64,000 nucleotides of DNA from assembly GCF_003097515.1 (NCBI RefSeq), contig NZ_CP029188.1:4723001-4787000 (forward strand), in the 5' to 3' direction. Positions 27,408 to 36,263 of the stretch are shown here, in pieces. This DNA comes from Streptomyces tirandamycinicus (GTDB lineage Bacteria; Actinomycetota; Actinomycetes; Streptomycetales; Streptomycetaceae). The number at the start of each line of letters is the position of its first letter. Within the stretch, counting starts at the first letter, position 1. The notes beneath the pieces were generated by a model, which saw nothing but the letters and a program-made list of their open reading frames with translations, ran no database searches and had not been told where the DNA came from. Both the position numbers and the translations under genes were made by a program.

Positions 27408-28256
27408 GTGGCCAGGAAGCTCGCCGTCATCGGGGCCGGACTCATGGGGTCCGGCATCGCGCAGGTCTCCGCCCAAGCGGGCTGGGACGTCATGCTGCGC
27501 GACGTCACCGACGCGGCCCTGACCCGCGGCACCGACGGCATCAAGGCCTCGTACGACAGGTTCGTGGCCAAGGGGAAGCTCGAAGCGGCCGACGCCGAGG
27601 CCGCATTGGGGCGCATCACCACGACCACGGACCTCGACGCGGTCGCCGACGCGGACGTCGTGGTGGAGGCGGTCTTCGAGAAGCTCGAGGTGAAGCACGA
27701 GATCTTCCGTGCGCTCGACAAGCTCGTACGGGACGAGGCCGTGCTCGCCTCCAACACGTCCGCCATCCCGATCACCAAGATCGCGGCCGTGACCGAGCGG
27801 CCGGAGCGCGTCGTCGGCACCCACTTCTTCTCGCCGGTGCCGATGATGCAGCTGTGCGAACTCGTCCGCGGCTACAAGACCAGCGACGAGACGCTCGCCA
27901 CCGCACGCGAGTTCGCCGAGTCCGTGGGCAAGACGTGCATCGTCGTCAACCGCGACGTCGCCGGCTTCGTGACCACCCGTCTGATCTCGGCGCTGGTCGT
28001 CGAGGCCGCCAAGCTGTACGAGTCGGGCGTGGCGAGCGCCGAGGACATCGACATCGCCTGCAAGCTCGGCTTCGGCCATGCGATGGGGCCGTTGGCCACC
28101 GCCGACCTGACGGGCGTGGACATCCTGCTCCACGCCACCGGCAACATCTACACCGAGTCGCAGGACGAGAAGTTCGCGCCGCCGGAGCTGATGCGCCGGA
28201 TGGTGGACGCCGGTGACATCGGGCGCAAGAGCGGGCAGGGCTTCTACAAGCACTGA
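27408..28256 (+). CDS. 3-hydroxybutyryl-CoA (3-hydroxyacyl-CoA) dehydrogenase
   Basis: A 282-residue NAD(P)-dependent enzyme. The Rossmann motif is IGAGLMGSGIA (residues 7-17). The catalytic His is in GTHFFSPVPMMQ, and the SNTSAIPI segment precedes it. The C-terminal dimerisation domain has the NRDVAGFVTTRL and DIGRKSGQGFYKH signatures. It oxidises or reduces the 3-hydroxy group of C4 acyl-CoA in butyrate/ethylmalonyl-CoA metabolism or beta-oxidation. The GTG start follows AAGGGG. Confidence 0.93.
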   Translation: MARKLAVIGAGLMGSGIAQVSAQAGWDVMLRDVTDAALTRGTDGIKASYDRFVAKGKLEAADAEAALGRITTTTDLDAVADADVVVEAVFEKLEVKHEIFRALDKLVRDEAVLASNTSAIPITKIAAVTERPERVVGTHFFSPVPMMQLCELVRGYKTSDETLATAREFAESVGKTCIVVNRDVAGFVTTRLISALVVEAAKLYESGVASAEDIDIACKLGFGHAMGPLATADLTGVDILLHATGNIYTESQDEKFAPPELMRRMVDAGDIGRKSGQGFYKH

Positions 28257-28299
28257 ACGCCGACCCCGGGTGCGCGGGGGCCGTACGCCCCTGCCCACC

Positions 28300-28317
28300 T
28301 TCACCCCTTCGGGTGAA
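28300..28317 (+). terminator. Short hairpin after the dehydrogenase gene
   Basis: TTCACCC-CTTC-GGGTGAA, 44 bases after the stop codon; a plausible weak terminator. Confidence 0.5.
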
Positions 28318-28487
28318 TTCGGTATCGGTTCGCTTACAGACGGCAACTTCTCTGCACGTACGGCAGTCAGTTGGTGCAAACAAAGAGGCAGTCGAACCTC
28401 ACGGTCGAACGCGACAGTCGAACGCACAGTCAGACAATCGGCGCACATGTCGGCTCTGGCGGACAACAGCACTCTCGGGGAGCGCAT

Positions 28488-28811
28488 ATGCACATCAGGG
28501 GCGACCACGCCGAGCTGGTCGTCGGGGGCCGCCTCGACGTCCGGAGCGCGGCGGACGCCCGAACGGTCCTGCACGCGGCCGTCGACGACGGAGTGGGCGA
28601 TCTCGTGCTCGACCTGAGCAGTCTGGACTCCTGGGACGCCACCGGTCTCGGGGTCATCATGGGCGCGCACCGACGGGCCGGCCGCTGCGGCCGGCGCCTC
28701 GTGCTGCGCGGAGTGCCGCCGCAGATGCAGCGGCTCCTGGTGGCCACCCGGCTGCACCGCATCCTGGCCATCGAGGGCGGAATCGCCGCAGAGTCCCTGC
28801 CTCGGGTCTGA
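28488..28811 (+). CDS. STAS-domain anti-sigma factor antagonist
   Basis: A 107-residue protein consisting of one STAS domain. Such proteins bind an anti-sigma kinase and release a sigma factor when unphosphorylated. The phosphorylation loop reads WDATGLGVI, aligning with the DSSGLG loop of SpoIIAA, so Thr takes the place of the usual phospho-serine. The ATG at 28488 has GGGGAG seven bases upstream. No anti-sigma kinase gene is adjacent; the next gene is a large ATPase on the same strand, 214 bases downstream. Confidence 0.85.
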   Translation: MHIRGDHAELVVGGRLDVRSAADARTVLHAAVDDGVGDLVLDLSSLDSWDATGLGVIMGAHRRAGRCGRRLVLRGVPPQMQRLLVATRLHRILAIEGGIAAESLPRV

Positions 28812-29025
28812 GCGGGCGACACGCGCCAGGGCGCACAATCATCACGACACCGTGACGTCCTGGGCGCCCGGCACCCCGGCTGTTCCCCGACGCCCGGCGA
28901 ACGTCTAGGCTCCGGTCGCCCGCCTCTTCACCAACCCACACGGCGGGCACCGGTCCACAAGCGGCAGCGAACGTGCAGCCGGCCGGAGGGGCTTCCGCAC
29001 GAGACGCCATCTGGGGGCTTTGACC

Positions 29026-31674
29026 ATGGACCCGAAGAATCCGGAACCGGACGGCCACGGCCACGACAGCGACCACGGCAGCGCCGACGGCGGCACGGAC
29101 GGGGGCACCGGGCACCGACCGCCGCGCGACGCGGTGCCGCCGGAGTTCGCCCACCAGAAGGCCACGCCGGCACGCACGGTGCGCGTGATCGCCGGCGACT
29201 TCGCGCTCACCGTCAACCCGGTCGACGGCAGCGAGATCGAGCCCTGCCGCCCCGGCGAGCGACCCGCCGCGCCCGCACGGCACACCTCCTGGGAACGCGA
29301 GGAACGGCGGCGCGCCCTCCGGCCCCCGGTCCCGCCCGGACCGGCCGCCCCCGCACTGCCGCTGCTGGAACGCCAGGAAGAGCGTCAGCGGCTCGTACGC
29401 CTCCTGGGGCGCGGCCGCACGGTCCGGCTGACCGGGCCCGCCGGATCGGGCCGTACCGCCCTGCTCGACGCCGTAGCCGCCGACTGCGCCGACCTGGCCC
29501 CCGACGGTGTCGTCCGCCTCTCCGGACACCACCGCACGCCCGCCGAGCTGCTCCACGAACTCTTCGCGGCCGTCCACGACGCCCCGCTGCACCGGCCCGA
29601 CCCGGCCGAGCTGCTGGGCCACGTCCGCGAGATCGGTGCCGTCGTCCTCGTCGACGACCTGGAGTTCGGCGGCGGCGCCCTGGACGAACTTCTCGACGCC
29701 ACCCCGGAATGCGCCTTCCTGCTCGCCGCGACCCCCGACGTGCCGGCGCCCTCGGCGGGCTCCCAGGTCGAGGAGGTGTTCCTCTCCGGGCTCGACCGCG
29801 GCACGGCGCTCGAACTCCTGGAGCGGGCCGTGGAGCGGCCGCTCACCGACGAGGAGGCGAACTGGGCCGGCGACCTCTGGTTCGAGTCGGAGGGACTGCC
29901 CCTGCGCTTCGTCCAGGCCGGTGCGCTCCTGAGGCAGCGCGACACCCTGCGCAACGGCTCCGCGCAGCGGTCCGCCGATGCCACCGATGACGCCGGCGAC
30001 GAGGACGACGACGAGGGCAGCGTCTTCGGCGACGGGATCGACACCCCGCTGCCCACGCTCGGCGAAGGAGCCGCCCCCGCCGCGCTGCTCGCGTCCCGGC
30101 TCAGCGAGTCCGCCCGCGACACCCTCCGGTTCGCGGTCGCCCTCGGCGGCGAGGTCCCGCACCAGGCACACCTCCCGGCGCTCATCGGAGACACCCACGC
30201 CGACGCCGCGCTCGGCGAGCTGACCGGCTGCGCCCTGCTCAGCCCCGTCGGCTCCCGCTACCGGCTGGCGGCCGGAGTCGCCGCCCAGCTGGAGGCCGCC
30301 GGCTACGCCGAGGGCGCCCTCGAACGCGCCCACACGGCCGCCCGGCACTACGCCTGGTGGACGGGGCACCCGTCGGTGACGCCCGCGCGGGCGTCCGGCG
30401 AGGCGGACGCGATCCTCGCGGCGCTGGGCGCGCTGGTGCCCGCCCAGGAGGCCGGGCACGCCGGTACCGCCGTGCTGCTGGCCCGCAGCGCCGCGCCCGC
30501 GTTCGCGGCGGGACTGCACTGGCAGGCGTGGGAGCGCACGCTGCGAACCGGCCAGGAGGCGGCCCGGACGGCGGGCGAGGTCGCCGAAGAGGCCTACTTC
30601 CTCCACGAGCTGGGCGTACTGGCCCTGTGCTCGGGCAGCCTCGACCGGGCACGCGCCGAACTCGAGGCGTCCATCGCCATGCGCGGGGCGCTCGCCGACA
30701 AGCGCGGCACGGTCGCCGGCCGCAGGGCGCTGGCGCTCGTGACCGACCGGGAGGGCCCCCGGCCGCCCGGTGCGGACGGCGCGGAGGGCGAGGCGGCCCC
30801 CGCCGCTCGCGCCGAGGAGCCGGTGTTCCCGGCCTTGGGCGTCACGGCCGTCTCCGCGCCGGTCGAGACGGCGGATGCCCGCCGTCAGCTCCCGGCCTGG
30901 CCCGCCGGCCTGGTCGCGGAGGCGCGCCGGCTCGTCGTCTCCGGCCCCCGGCGCCACCTCGTCGCGGCCGGAGCGGGCGCACTGCTGGCCGTGGTCCTCG
31001 GCACGATGGTGACCCTCGGAGCGGCCTCCGACGAGGAGACCCCGGCGGACCGGGTGACCAGCGAGCAGTCCGCGAACGAGGGGGAGGGGAGCGAGGGCCT
31101 GGACGCGGACGAGCCAGCCGGCACCCCCACCAGCCGTCCCGCGGACGGCACATCCGGCGGTACGGGGGGCGCACCCGCGGCCCCGGACACCGCGCGGCCC
31201 GGCGAGAGCGGCTCGGCGGGCGATCCCGCGACGCAGAGCGGCGGTTCCTCGACGGGCGGCTCGGGTACGAACGGCTCGGCGACCGGCGGTTCGTCGTCGG
31301 CCACCGGCGGTACGAGCGGGAGTTCGTCGTCGACGGGCGGTCCGTCGTCGAGCGGCGGCACGTCGACGGGTTCGACGGGTTCGACCGGCGGCTCGCCGTC
31401 GAGCGGCGGCACGTCCACGGGCCCGAGCGGCGGGACCTCCACGGGCCCGAGCGGCGGCACCACGGACGGCGGCAGCACGGACGGCGGGGCCGCGAGCGGC
31501 GGCACCACCGACGGCGGCACCACGGACGGCGGTACGGCCGACGGCGGGGCCGCGGACGGCGGCACCACCGATGGCGGCAGCTCCGATGGCGGTGCGTCCT
31601 CCACCGGGAGCCCGGGGGCCACGACGAGCAGTCCCAGCGGCAGCCTGGCGGGGCCGAGCAGTTCGTCGTCCTGA
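29026..31674 (+). CDS. Large STAND-like ATPase with membrane anchor and Ser/Gly/Thr-rich external tail
   Basis: An 882-residue protein; the ATG at 29026 is eight bases after GGGGG. A disordered N-terminus (1-110) is followed by an NB-ARC/LuxR-like ATPase region with P-loop GPAGSGRT at 137-144 (Arg replaces the usual Lys), Walker B VVLVDD at 206-211, and a helical domain to about 600 with TPR-like stretches. One membrane helix lies at about 644-667. Residues 668-882 are almost only Gly, Ser, Thr, Asp and Pro, with repeated GGTTDGG and GGTSTG units, and should lie outside the cell. The architecture suggests an internal signalling ATPase tied to a wall-spanning tail. Its partner and signal are unknown. 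Confidence 0.85.
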   Translation: MDPKNPEPDGHGHDSDHGSADGGTDGGTGHRPPRDAVPPEFAHQKATPARTVRVIAGDFALTVNPVDGSEIEPCRPGERPAAPARHTSWEREERRRALRPPVPPGPAAPALPLLERQEERQRLVRLLGRGRTVRLTGPAGSGRTALLDAVAADCADLAPDGVVRLSGHHRTPAELLHELFAAVHDAPLHRPDPAELLGHVREIGAVVLVDDLEFGGGALDELLDATPECAFLLAATPDVPAPSAGSQVEEVFLSGLDRGTALELLERAVERPLTDEEANWAGDLWFESEGLPLRFVQAGALLRQRDTLRNGSAQRSADATDDAGDEDDDEGSVFGDGIDTPLPTLGEGAAPAALLASRLSESARDTLRFAVALGGEVPHQAHLPALIGDTHADAALGELTGCALLSPVGSRYRLAAGVAAQLEAAGYAEGALERAHTAARHYAWWTGHPSVTPARASGEADAILAALGALVPAQEAGHAGTAVLLARSAAPAFAAGLHWQAWERTLRTGQEAARTAGEVAEEAYFLHELGVLALCSGSLDRARAELEASIAMRGALADKRGTVAGRRALALVTDREGPRPPGADGAEGEAAPAARAEEPVFPALGVTAVSAPVETADARRQLPAWPAGLVAEARRLVVSGPRRHLVAAGAGALLAVVLGTMVTLGAASDEETPADRVTSEQSANEGEGSEGLDADEPAGTPTSRPADGTSGGTGGAPAAPDTARPGESGSAGDPATQSGGSSTGGSGTNGSATGGSSSATGGTSGSSSSTGGPSSSGGTSTGSTGSTGGSPSSGGTSTGPSGGTSTGPSGGTTDGGSTDGGAASGGTTDGGTTDGGTADGGAADGGTTDGGSSDGGASSTGSPGATTSSPSGSLAGPSSSSS

Positions 31675-32320
31675 CCGGGCGCCGGTGCGCCTCCCGCGTC
31701 AGACAGCCGCGTCAGACGGTCGCGTCCGGGCGCGTGTGTTCGCATGGGGTGGCGTGCGGGGGCGTCCGGGGGCGTCCGGTCCTGCGGCAGAGCGCATCCG
31801 GCCGGTACGGGGGGCGGTCCCGTCCGGCGCGGTGGAGTCCCCCGAGCCGCGCGGCCGTGCGCCCATTCGGTGCCTCCGTGCCGGCGCGCGAAGGGGCCCG
31901 GGCGCTGGACGGGCGCTCGGGCGGTGTCCCGTGCCGAGCGGGGACACCTGCCGCACCGCGCCCGGGCGAACGGGGAGGGACGCCGCACCGCGCCCGGCCG
32001 CGCACCGAGGCGGCTCCGGGCCCTGGAGGCGTGCCGCGCGTGGACCCGCGACGTGCCGGTCGCCGGTCCCGCGCCCGCACGTAGCCGCGTGCTGTCGCCG
32101 GTCCCGCGCCCGCACGTAGCCGCGTGCTGTCGCCGGTCCCGTGCCCGCACGGAGCCGCGGTCCGGGTCCCGTGACCGTGCCCGTACGGCGCCCGCACCGG
32201 GCCGTACCCGCGCCCGCACCGTGCCGTGCCTGGGCCGTACCCGCGCCCGCACGGTGCCCGGGCCCGCCACGGCGGCGCCTGCGGCCGCCGGGGTGACCGC
32301 CGGTCGCCCGCGCTACCCCG
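31675..32320. repeat. Non-coding GC-rich region with 35-bp tandem repeats
   Basis: This gap of 646 bases lies between the ends of two convergent genes. Bases 32061-32160 hold nearly three copies of a 35-bp unit beginning CGCCGGTCCCGCGCCCGCAC. Flanking DNA repeats the same words (GGGCCGTACCCGCGCCCGCAC at about 32200 and 32232). Long open frames here encode only Arg/Ala/Pro-rich nonsense, so I call no gene. Confidence 0.8.
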
Positions 32321-32983
32321 TCAGAACAGACGCAGCTTGTCGTCCTCGATGCCGCGCAGGGCGTCGTAGTCCAGCACCACGCAGCCGATGCCGCGGTCCG
32401 TGGCCAGCACGCGGGCCTGGGGCTTGATCTCCTGTGCCGCGAACACACCGCGGACCGGGGCGAGATGGGGGTCGCGGTTCAGCAGCTCCAGATAGCGGGT
32501 GAGCTGCTCGACCCCGTCGATCTCGCCGCGGCGCTTGATCTCCACCGCCACCGTCGCTCCGTCGGAGTCCCGGCAGAGGATGTCCACGGGGCCGATCGCC
32601 GTCGGGTACTCGCGGCGGATCAGGCTGTAGCCCTCGCCCAGTGTCTCGATACGGTCTGCGAGCAACTCCTGGAGGTGCGCTTCCACGCCGTCCTTGATGA
32701 GTCCGGGGTCCACGCCCAGCTCGTGGGACGAGTCGTGGAGGACCTCCTCCATGGTGATGATCAGTTTCTCGCCCGTTTTGCCGGTGACCGTCCAGACGTT
32801 GTCGTCGCCCTCCTTGAGAGTGCACGGAGGGGACATCCAGTTCAGCGGTTTGTACGCCCTGTCGTCGGCGTGGATGGAGACGCTGCCGTCGGCCTTGACC
32901 AGGATCAGACGGGGAGCGGAGGGCAGGTGGGCGGTGAGCCGGCCGGCGTAGTCCACGGAACAGCGGGCGATGACGAGACGCAT
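32321..32983 (-). CDS. nucS: Mismatch-specific endonuclease NucS (EndoMS)
   Basis: A 220-residue nuclease that replaces MutS-MutL in actinobacteria by cutting both strands at mismatches. The N-terminal dimerisation/DNA-binding domain starts MRLVIARCSVDYAGRL. The C-terminal RecB-like nuclease domain carries the PD-(D/E)XK residues in GPVDILCRD and VAVEIKRRG. The ATG at 32983 is chosen from homology; upstream in-frame codons are poor. Known NucS proteins end with a beta-clamp-binding motif, and the C-terminal residues here (DDKLRLF) fit that. Confidence 0.95.
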   Translation of the reverse strand: MRLVIARCSVDYAGRLTAHLPSAPRLILVKADGSVSIHADDRAYKPLNWMSPPCTLKEGDDNVWTVTGKTGEKLIITMEEVLHDSSHELGVDPGLIKDGVEAHLQELLADRIETLGEGYSLIRREYPTAIGPVDILCRDSDGATVAVEIKRRGEIDGVEQLTRYLELLNRDPHLAPVRGVFAAQEIKPQARVLATDRGIGCVVLDYDALRGIEDDKLRLF

Positions 32984-33265
32984 GGTGCGCAACGCTACTC
33001 GACCGACCTCCTCGCGCGCGATTCGTCCCGCCGCCGCCCGCAACCCCTGTCCGAGTCCCTACCGGTCGCCCCTCTTGTGCCCTTGGCCAGGTGGCCGGTT
33101 GTCTTCCCATTCTCCTGGTGCGGACCAGACAGCGCGCATAACGTGGATGCAGGAGGTCGCCGGTCGTGCACGCTGCGTCGTCTTCGGAGCCGTAGCCGGG
33201 CACACGCCGCCGCCTTCTTCCCTGCCCGTAAGACCCCGCCCGGCGGGGTCGCGAGAGGAGAACCC

Positions 33266-33658
33266 ATGTCGCTCGACGTCTCACCGGCGCTGTTGGAACA
33301 GGCCGAGCGAGGCGAGGTCGACGAAGCTGCATTCGTCGACTGCGTCCGGACCTCCCTGCCCTACGCATGGGAGATGATCAGTTCTCTGGTGGCACAGCTG
33401 AAGGTGGACGGCGGAGAGTTCGCCGACAACCAGACGCCGCCGCCGGACGAGCAGGCACGTGGTCAGCTGTTGCGCGCACTCGCGAGCGACGCCATCAGGG
33501 GTGCGCTGCAGCGGCACTTCGGAGTGCGGCTCGCCTTCCAGAACTGCCACCGCGTCGCGGTGTTCCCGTTGGACTCCTCGGTGGATGAGCGGCTCGCCCG
33601 CTTCACGTCCGTAAGGGCCCAGCTGCTCAACCAGTCGCCCGAACTGCGCGACTGCTGA
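33266..33658 (+). CDS. Conserved small actinobacterial protein, unknown function
   Basis: A 130-residue soluble, acidic protein with a strong ribosome binding site (GAGAGGAG). It has no signal or membrane segment. Notable segments are MSLDVSPALLEQAERGEVDE, SLPYAWEMISSLVAQL and FGVRLAFQNCHRVAVF. It lies divergent from nucS and looks like the conserved neighbour of nucS I remember from Streptomyces genomes. Function unknown. Confidence 0.8.
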   Translation: MSLDVSPALLEQAERGEVDEAAFVDCVRTSLPYAWEMISSLVAQLKVDGGEFADNQTPPPDEQARGQLLRALASDAIRGALQRHFGVRLAFQNCHRVAVFPLDSSVDERLARFTSVRAQLLNQSPELRDC

Positions 33659-33740
33659 TGTCTTCCGCTGCCGCTCCGCATCGCGCGAGGCGTCATGGAT
33701 GCCGGGGCGGCAGCCTCCACCGGACGACGGGCCGGGGGAG

Positions 33741-33774
33741 GCGTGCGGGCCGCACGGTCGTGCGGCCCGCACGC
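33741..33774. terminator. Bidirectional terminator hairpin
   Basis: A perfect 15-bp stem, GCGTGCGGGCCGCAC / GTGCGGCCCGCACGC, with a four-base loop, placed between convergent genes. Confidence 0.85.
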
Positions 33775-33786
33775 GCGTCGGCCCGT

Positions 33787-34827
33787 TCAGCGAAGCAGCG
33801 GAAGCACCTCGGCGCCCAGCCGCCGTACGTTGTCCTCCGTCGCCGCCAGATCGCCCGACCCCTCGGAGAGGAGCGCGAACCGGGTGATGCCGGTGCGCTC
33901 AGCGGTCGCCGCCAGCCGGTCCGCGGCCAGCCTCGGCGGTCCCACCGGGTGCAGCCGGCACAGCAGTTCGGTGTAGCGGACGGGGTCGCGCATCGCGCGC
34001 TGCCGCCCGTCGACCGTCACATGGGCCTCCAGGCCCTGCTTCAGCCAGCCCGGCATCGCCTTGGTGAGGGTCTCCTCGGCCGCTGTGCGGCTGTCCGCGA
34101 TCTGCACCACGCCGGCCGACACATGGCCCGCGGCCGCCACCGTCTCCGGGGCGTGGCCCGACGCGAGGGCGTGGCTCCGCCACAGGGCGACCATGTCCGC
34201 CTTCTCCGCGTCGTCGCAGTGCATCCCCAGGAGCATCGGCAGCCCGCGCTCGGCCGCCAGCCGCACCGTCGCGGGGGAGGTGCACGCCACGATCACCTCG
34301 GGGCCCGCGGGGCCGTGGCCGTCCGCGCCGATCAGGTCGCCGGGCCGCGGCACGACGGGGACCTCACGGAAAGCGAATCGTTCCCCCTCGCTCCCCACCC
34401 GAGCGTCCCGCAGCCAGCGCAGCAGCAGGTCCAGCGACTCGGGGAAGTGCTTCTCGTACGCCGCGAGACCGGCGCCGAAGACCTCCAGATCGACCCAGGG
34501 CCCGCCGCGGCCCACGCCGAGGGAGAACCGGCCCCCCGACGTGAGGTGCAGCAGCGCCGCCTGCTCGCCCAGCGCCACGGGATGGACGGTCGGCAGTACG
34601 CTCACCGCCGTGCCCACCCTGAGCCGTTCCGTGCGGCCGAGCAGCAGCGCGGCCAGGGTCACCGCCGACGGGCACACCCCGTACGGTACGAAGTGGTGCT
34701 CGGCCAGCCAGACCGAGTCCAGTCCGGCGGCCTCGGCCACCTCGGCGGACCGCACGGCCCGGTGCAGTGCCTCCCCGGGCCCCTGGCCCGGGAACTGGGC
34801 GGCCAGTACAAAAGCTCCAACGCGCAT
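33787..34827 (-). CDS. LLM-class flavin-dependent oxidoreductase
   Basis: A 346-residue luciferase-like TIM-barrel protein that would use FMNH2 or F420. The ATG at 34827 has AAGGAGG about nine bases upstream. Typical segments are DSVWLAEHHFVPYG, the GTAVSVLPTVHPVALGEQAA strand and the GRFSLGVGRGGPWVD loop. The substrate cannot be inferred. The promoter region (34850-34950) holds CCGGT-A-ACCGG at 34930-34940. Confidence 0.9.
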   Translation of the reverse strand: MRVGAFVLAAQFPGQGPGEALHRAVRSAEVAEAAGLDSVWLAEHHFVPYGVCPSAVTLAALLLGRTERLRVGTAVSVLPTVHPVALGEQAALLHLTSGGRFSLGVGRGGPWVDLEVFGAGLAAYEKHFPESLDLLLRWLRDARVGSEGERFAFREVPVVPRPGDLIGADGHGPAGPEVIVACTSPATVRLAAERGLPMLLGMHCDDAEKADMVALWRSHALASGHAPETVAAAGHVSAGVVQIADSRTAAEETLTKAMPGWLKQGLEAHVTVDGRQRAMRDPVRYTELLCRLHPVGPPRLAADRLAATAERTGITRFALLSEGSGDLAATEDNVRRLGAEVLPLLR

Positions 34828-35041
34828 CGCCTGATGCCTCCTTGCGGCCGACGCGGCATTCCCCCCACACAGGCAACAACGTCTGACACGTGCCAAAGGC
34901 ACGGCCGCGAGTGAAGTTGTTGCGATTTTCCGGTAACCGGGCCCGGCGGGTGGTGTGGTCGGCGCCGTACGGGGCGTCTACCCGCCGCCCGGGACCGTAG
35001 GCTTGGGAGTGAACTGTCCGCATCTGCTCCCGAGGTGTCAC

Positions 35042-35371
35042 GTGTCCCCGCGCAGAAACCGCCCCCGCGGAGGGGAGAAGCAGACCGACCGCGCCGGTGA
35101 CATGGCCGACCGCTACGGCGGGGTGGAGCGGTCCGAGAGCTGGCAGGGCGAGGAGTGGCGGGTCCGGCACGTCGCGGGGGCGAGCGCCGCGGGCAAGCGC
35201 TACCGCTGCCCGGGCTGCGACCAGGAGATCCCGTCCGGCACCCCGCACGTAGTGGCCTGGCCCGACTACGGCGGGGTGGACGACCGGCGTCACTGGCACA
35301 GGGCCTGCTGGAACGCGAAGGACCGCCGCACCTCCCGGGTGCAGCGGTCCCGCAACGCGCCTCGCTACTGA
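35042..35371 (+). CDS. Small zinc-ribbon-like conserved protein
   Basis: A 109-residue basic protein from GTG (GAGGTG upstream). A CPGC pair (RYRCPGCDQEIP) and a later HWHRACW give a Cys2-His-Cys set that could bind zinc. The N-terminus is Arg-rich and the rest hydrophilic. It belongs to a short conserved Streptomyces family sometimes called ATP/GTP-binding without evidence. Function unknown. Confidence 0.75.
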   Translation: MSPRRNRPRGGEKQTDRAGDMADRYGGVERSESWQGEEWRVRHVAGASAAGKRYRCPGCDQEIPSGTPHVVAWPDYGGVDDRRHWHRACWNAKDRRTSRVQRSRNAPRY

Positions 35372-35432
35372 ACGGCCCGGCCCGGCTGGCTGCCGAGGCG
35401 CGGTCCGGCCGCCGGAGCCCGGTCCGGCAGGG

Positions 35433-36263
35433 TCAGACGTCGCGCCGGTCGAGCGAGAGGTAGGCGGCGGCCATGGCCGCGCCCGCCACGCCCAGCATGA
35501 TCCACAGCGGCTCCCAGCCGTTCGGGCCCTGGTCGGTGACGGGAGTGTCGTAGAGCACCCCCAGCTGGCTCGGGATGGAGTACTCGAGCAGGAACTCCTG
35601 CACCTGCCGCAGCGACTCCGTGTACATGAACAGTGCCAGCACCAGCGGCAGCAGGACCACACCGATCATGACGGTGATCGCGCCCGCGGAGTGCCGGATC
35701 AGCGCGCCGACGGCGAGCGAGAGCAGTCCGAGCAGGCCGACGAAGAGCCCGACGCCTACCGTCGCCCGGAACCAGTCCTCACCGGTGCTGACGCCCCCGT
35801 CCACGATCGCCGTCTGCAGGGCGCCGACGATCGCGGCGGTCACCGTCGTGATCACGAAGACCAGCAGGAAGAAGACCGTCGCCTTCGCCGTCAGCACCCG
35901 GGCGCGGCTGGGGCAGGCGGTCAGGGTGGTGCGGATCATGCCGGTTCCGTACTCGGAGGCGATGGTCATCACACCCAGTGTGATGACGCAGATCGAGCCG
36001 AGCAGGACGCCGAAGAAGCCGAGGCTGAGCACGGATTCCTCGCCCACCTCGGGCTCCACCGAGGACACCGCCACGGCCGAGAGCACACCGATGCCGAACA
36101 TCAGCACGATCATCACGCCGAGCGTCCATACGGTGGAACGCACCGAACGGATCTTGGTCCACTCGGAGGCGAGCGCGTCGCCGAGGTGCGCCGCCCGGAC
36201 CGGGATCGGGGAGTCGTAGGCGCCCTGCGGGTACGCGTCCTGCTGCTGGTACGGGGTCGTCAT
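35433..36263 (-). CDS. ABC-2-type transporter permease (pair 1)
   Basis: A 276-residue protein with six predicted membrane helices after a 35-residue cytoplasmic N-terminus (TTPYQQQDAYPQG). The family segment ASEWTKIRSVRSTVWTL opens the first helix, and EYGTGMIRTTL is the conserved cytoplasmic motif. It is coupled to its ATPase gene by a four-base overlap. The adjacent second pair is clearly paralogous (EYSSGMIRTSL). Substrate unknown; relatives export peptides or give self-protection. Confidence 0.9.
   Translation of the reverse strand: MTTPYQQQDAYPQGAYDSPIPVRAAHLGDALASEWTKIRSVRSTVWTLGVMIVLMFGIGVLSAVAVSSVEPEVGEESVLSLGFFGVLLGSICVITLGVMTIASEYGTGMIRTTLTACPSRARVLTAKATVFFLLVFVITTVTAAIVGALQTAIVDGGVSTGEDWFRATVGVGLFVGLLGLLSLAVGALIRHSAGAITVMIGVVLLPLVLALFMYTESLRQVQEFLLEYSIPSQLGVLYDTPVTDQGPNGWEPLWIMLGVAGAAMAAAYLSLDRRDV

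Noticed and set aside
32061..32160. A CRISPR-like array
   Set aside because: The 35-bp units are directly adjacent with no unique spacers, so this is a plain tandem repeat.
31675..32320. Several open frames on both strands in the repeat-rich gap before nucS
   Set aside because: Products consist of Arg, Ala, Gly and Pro from the tandem repeats, without ribosome binding sites or conserved segments.
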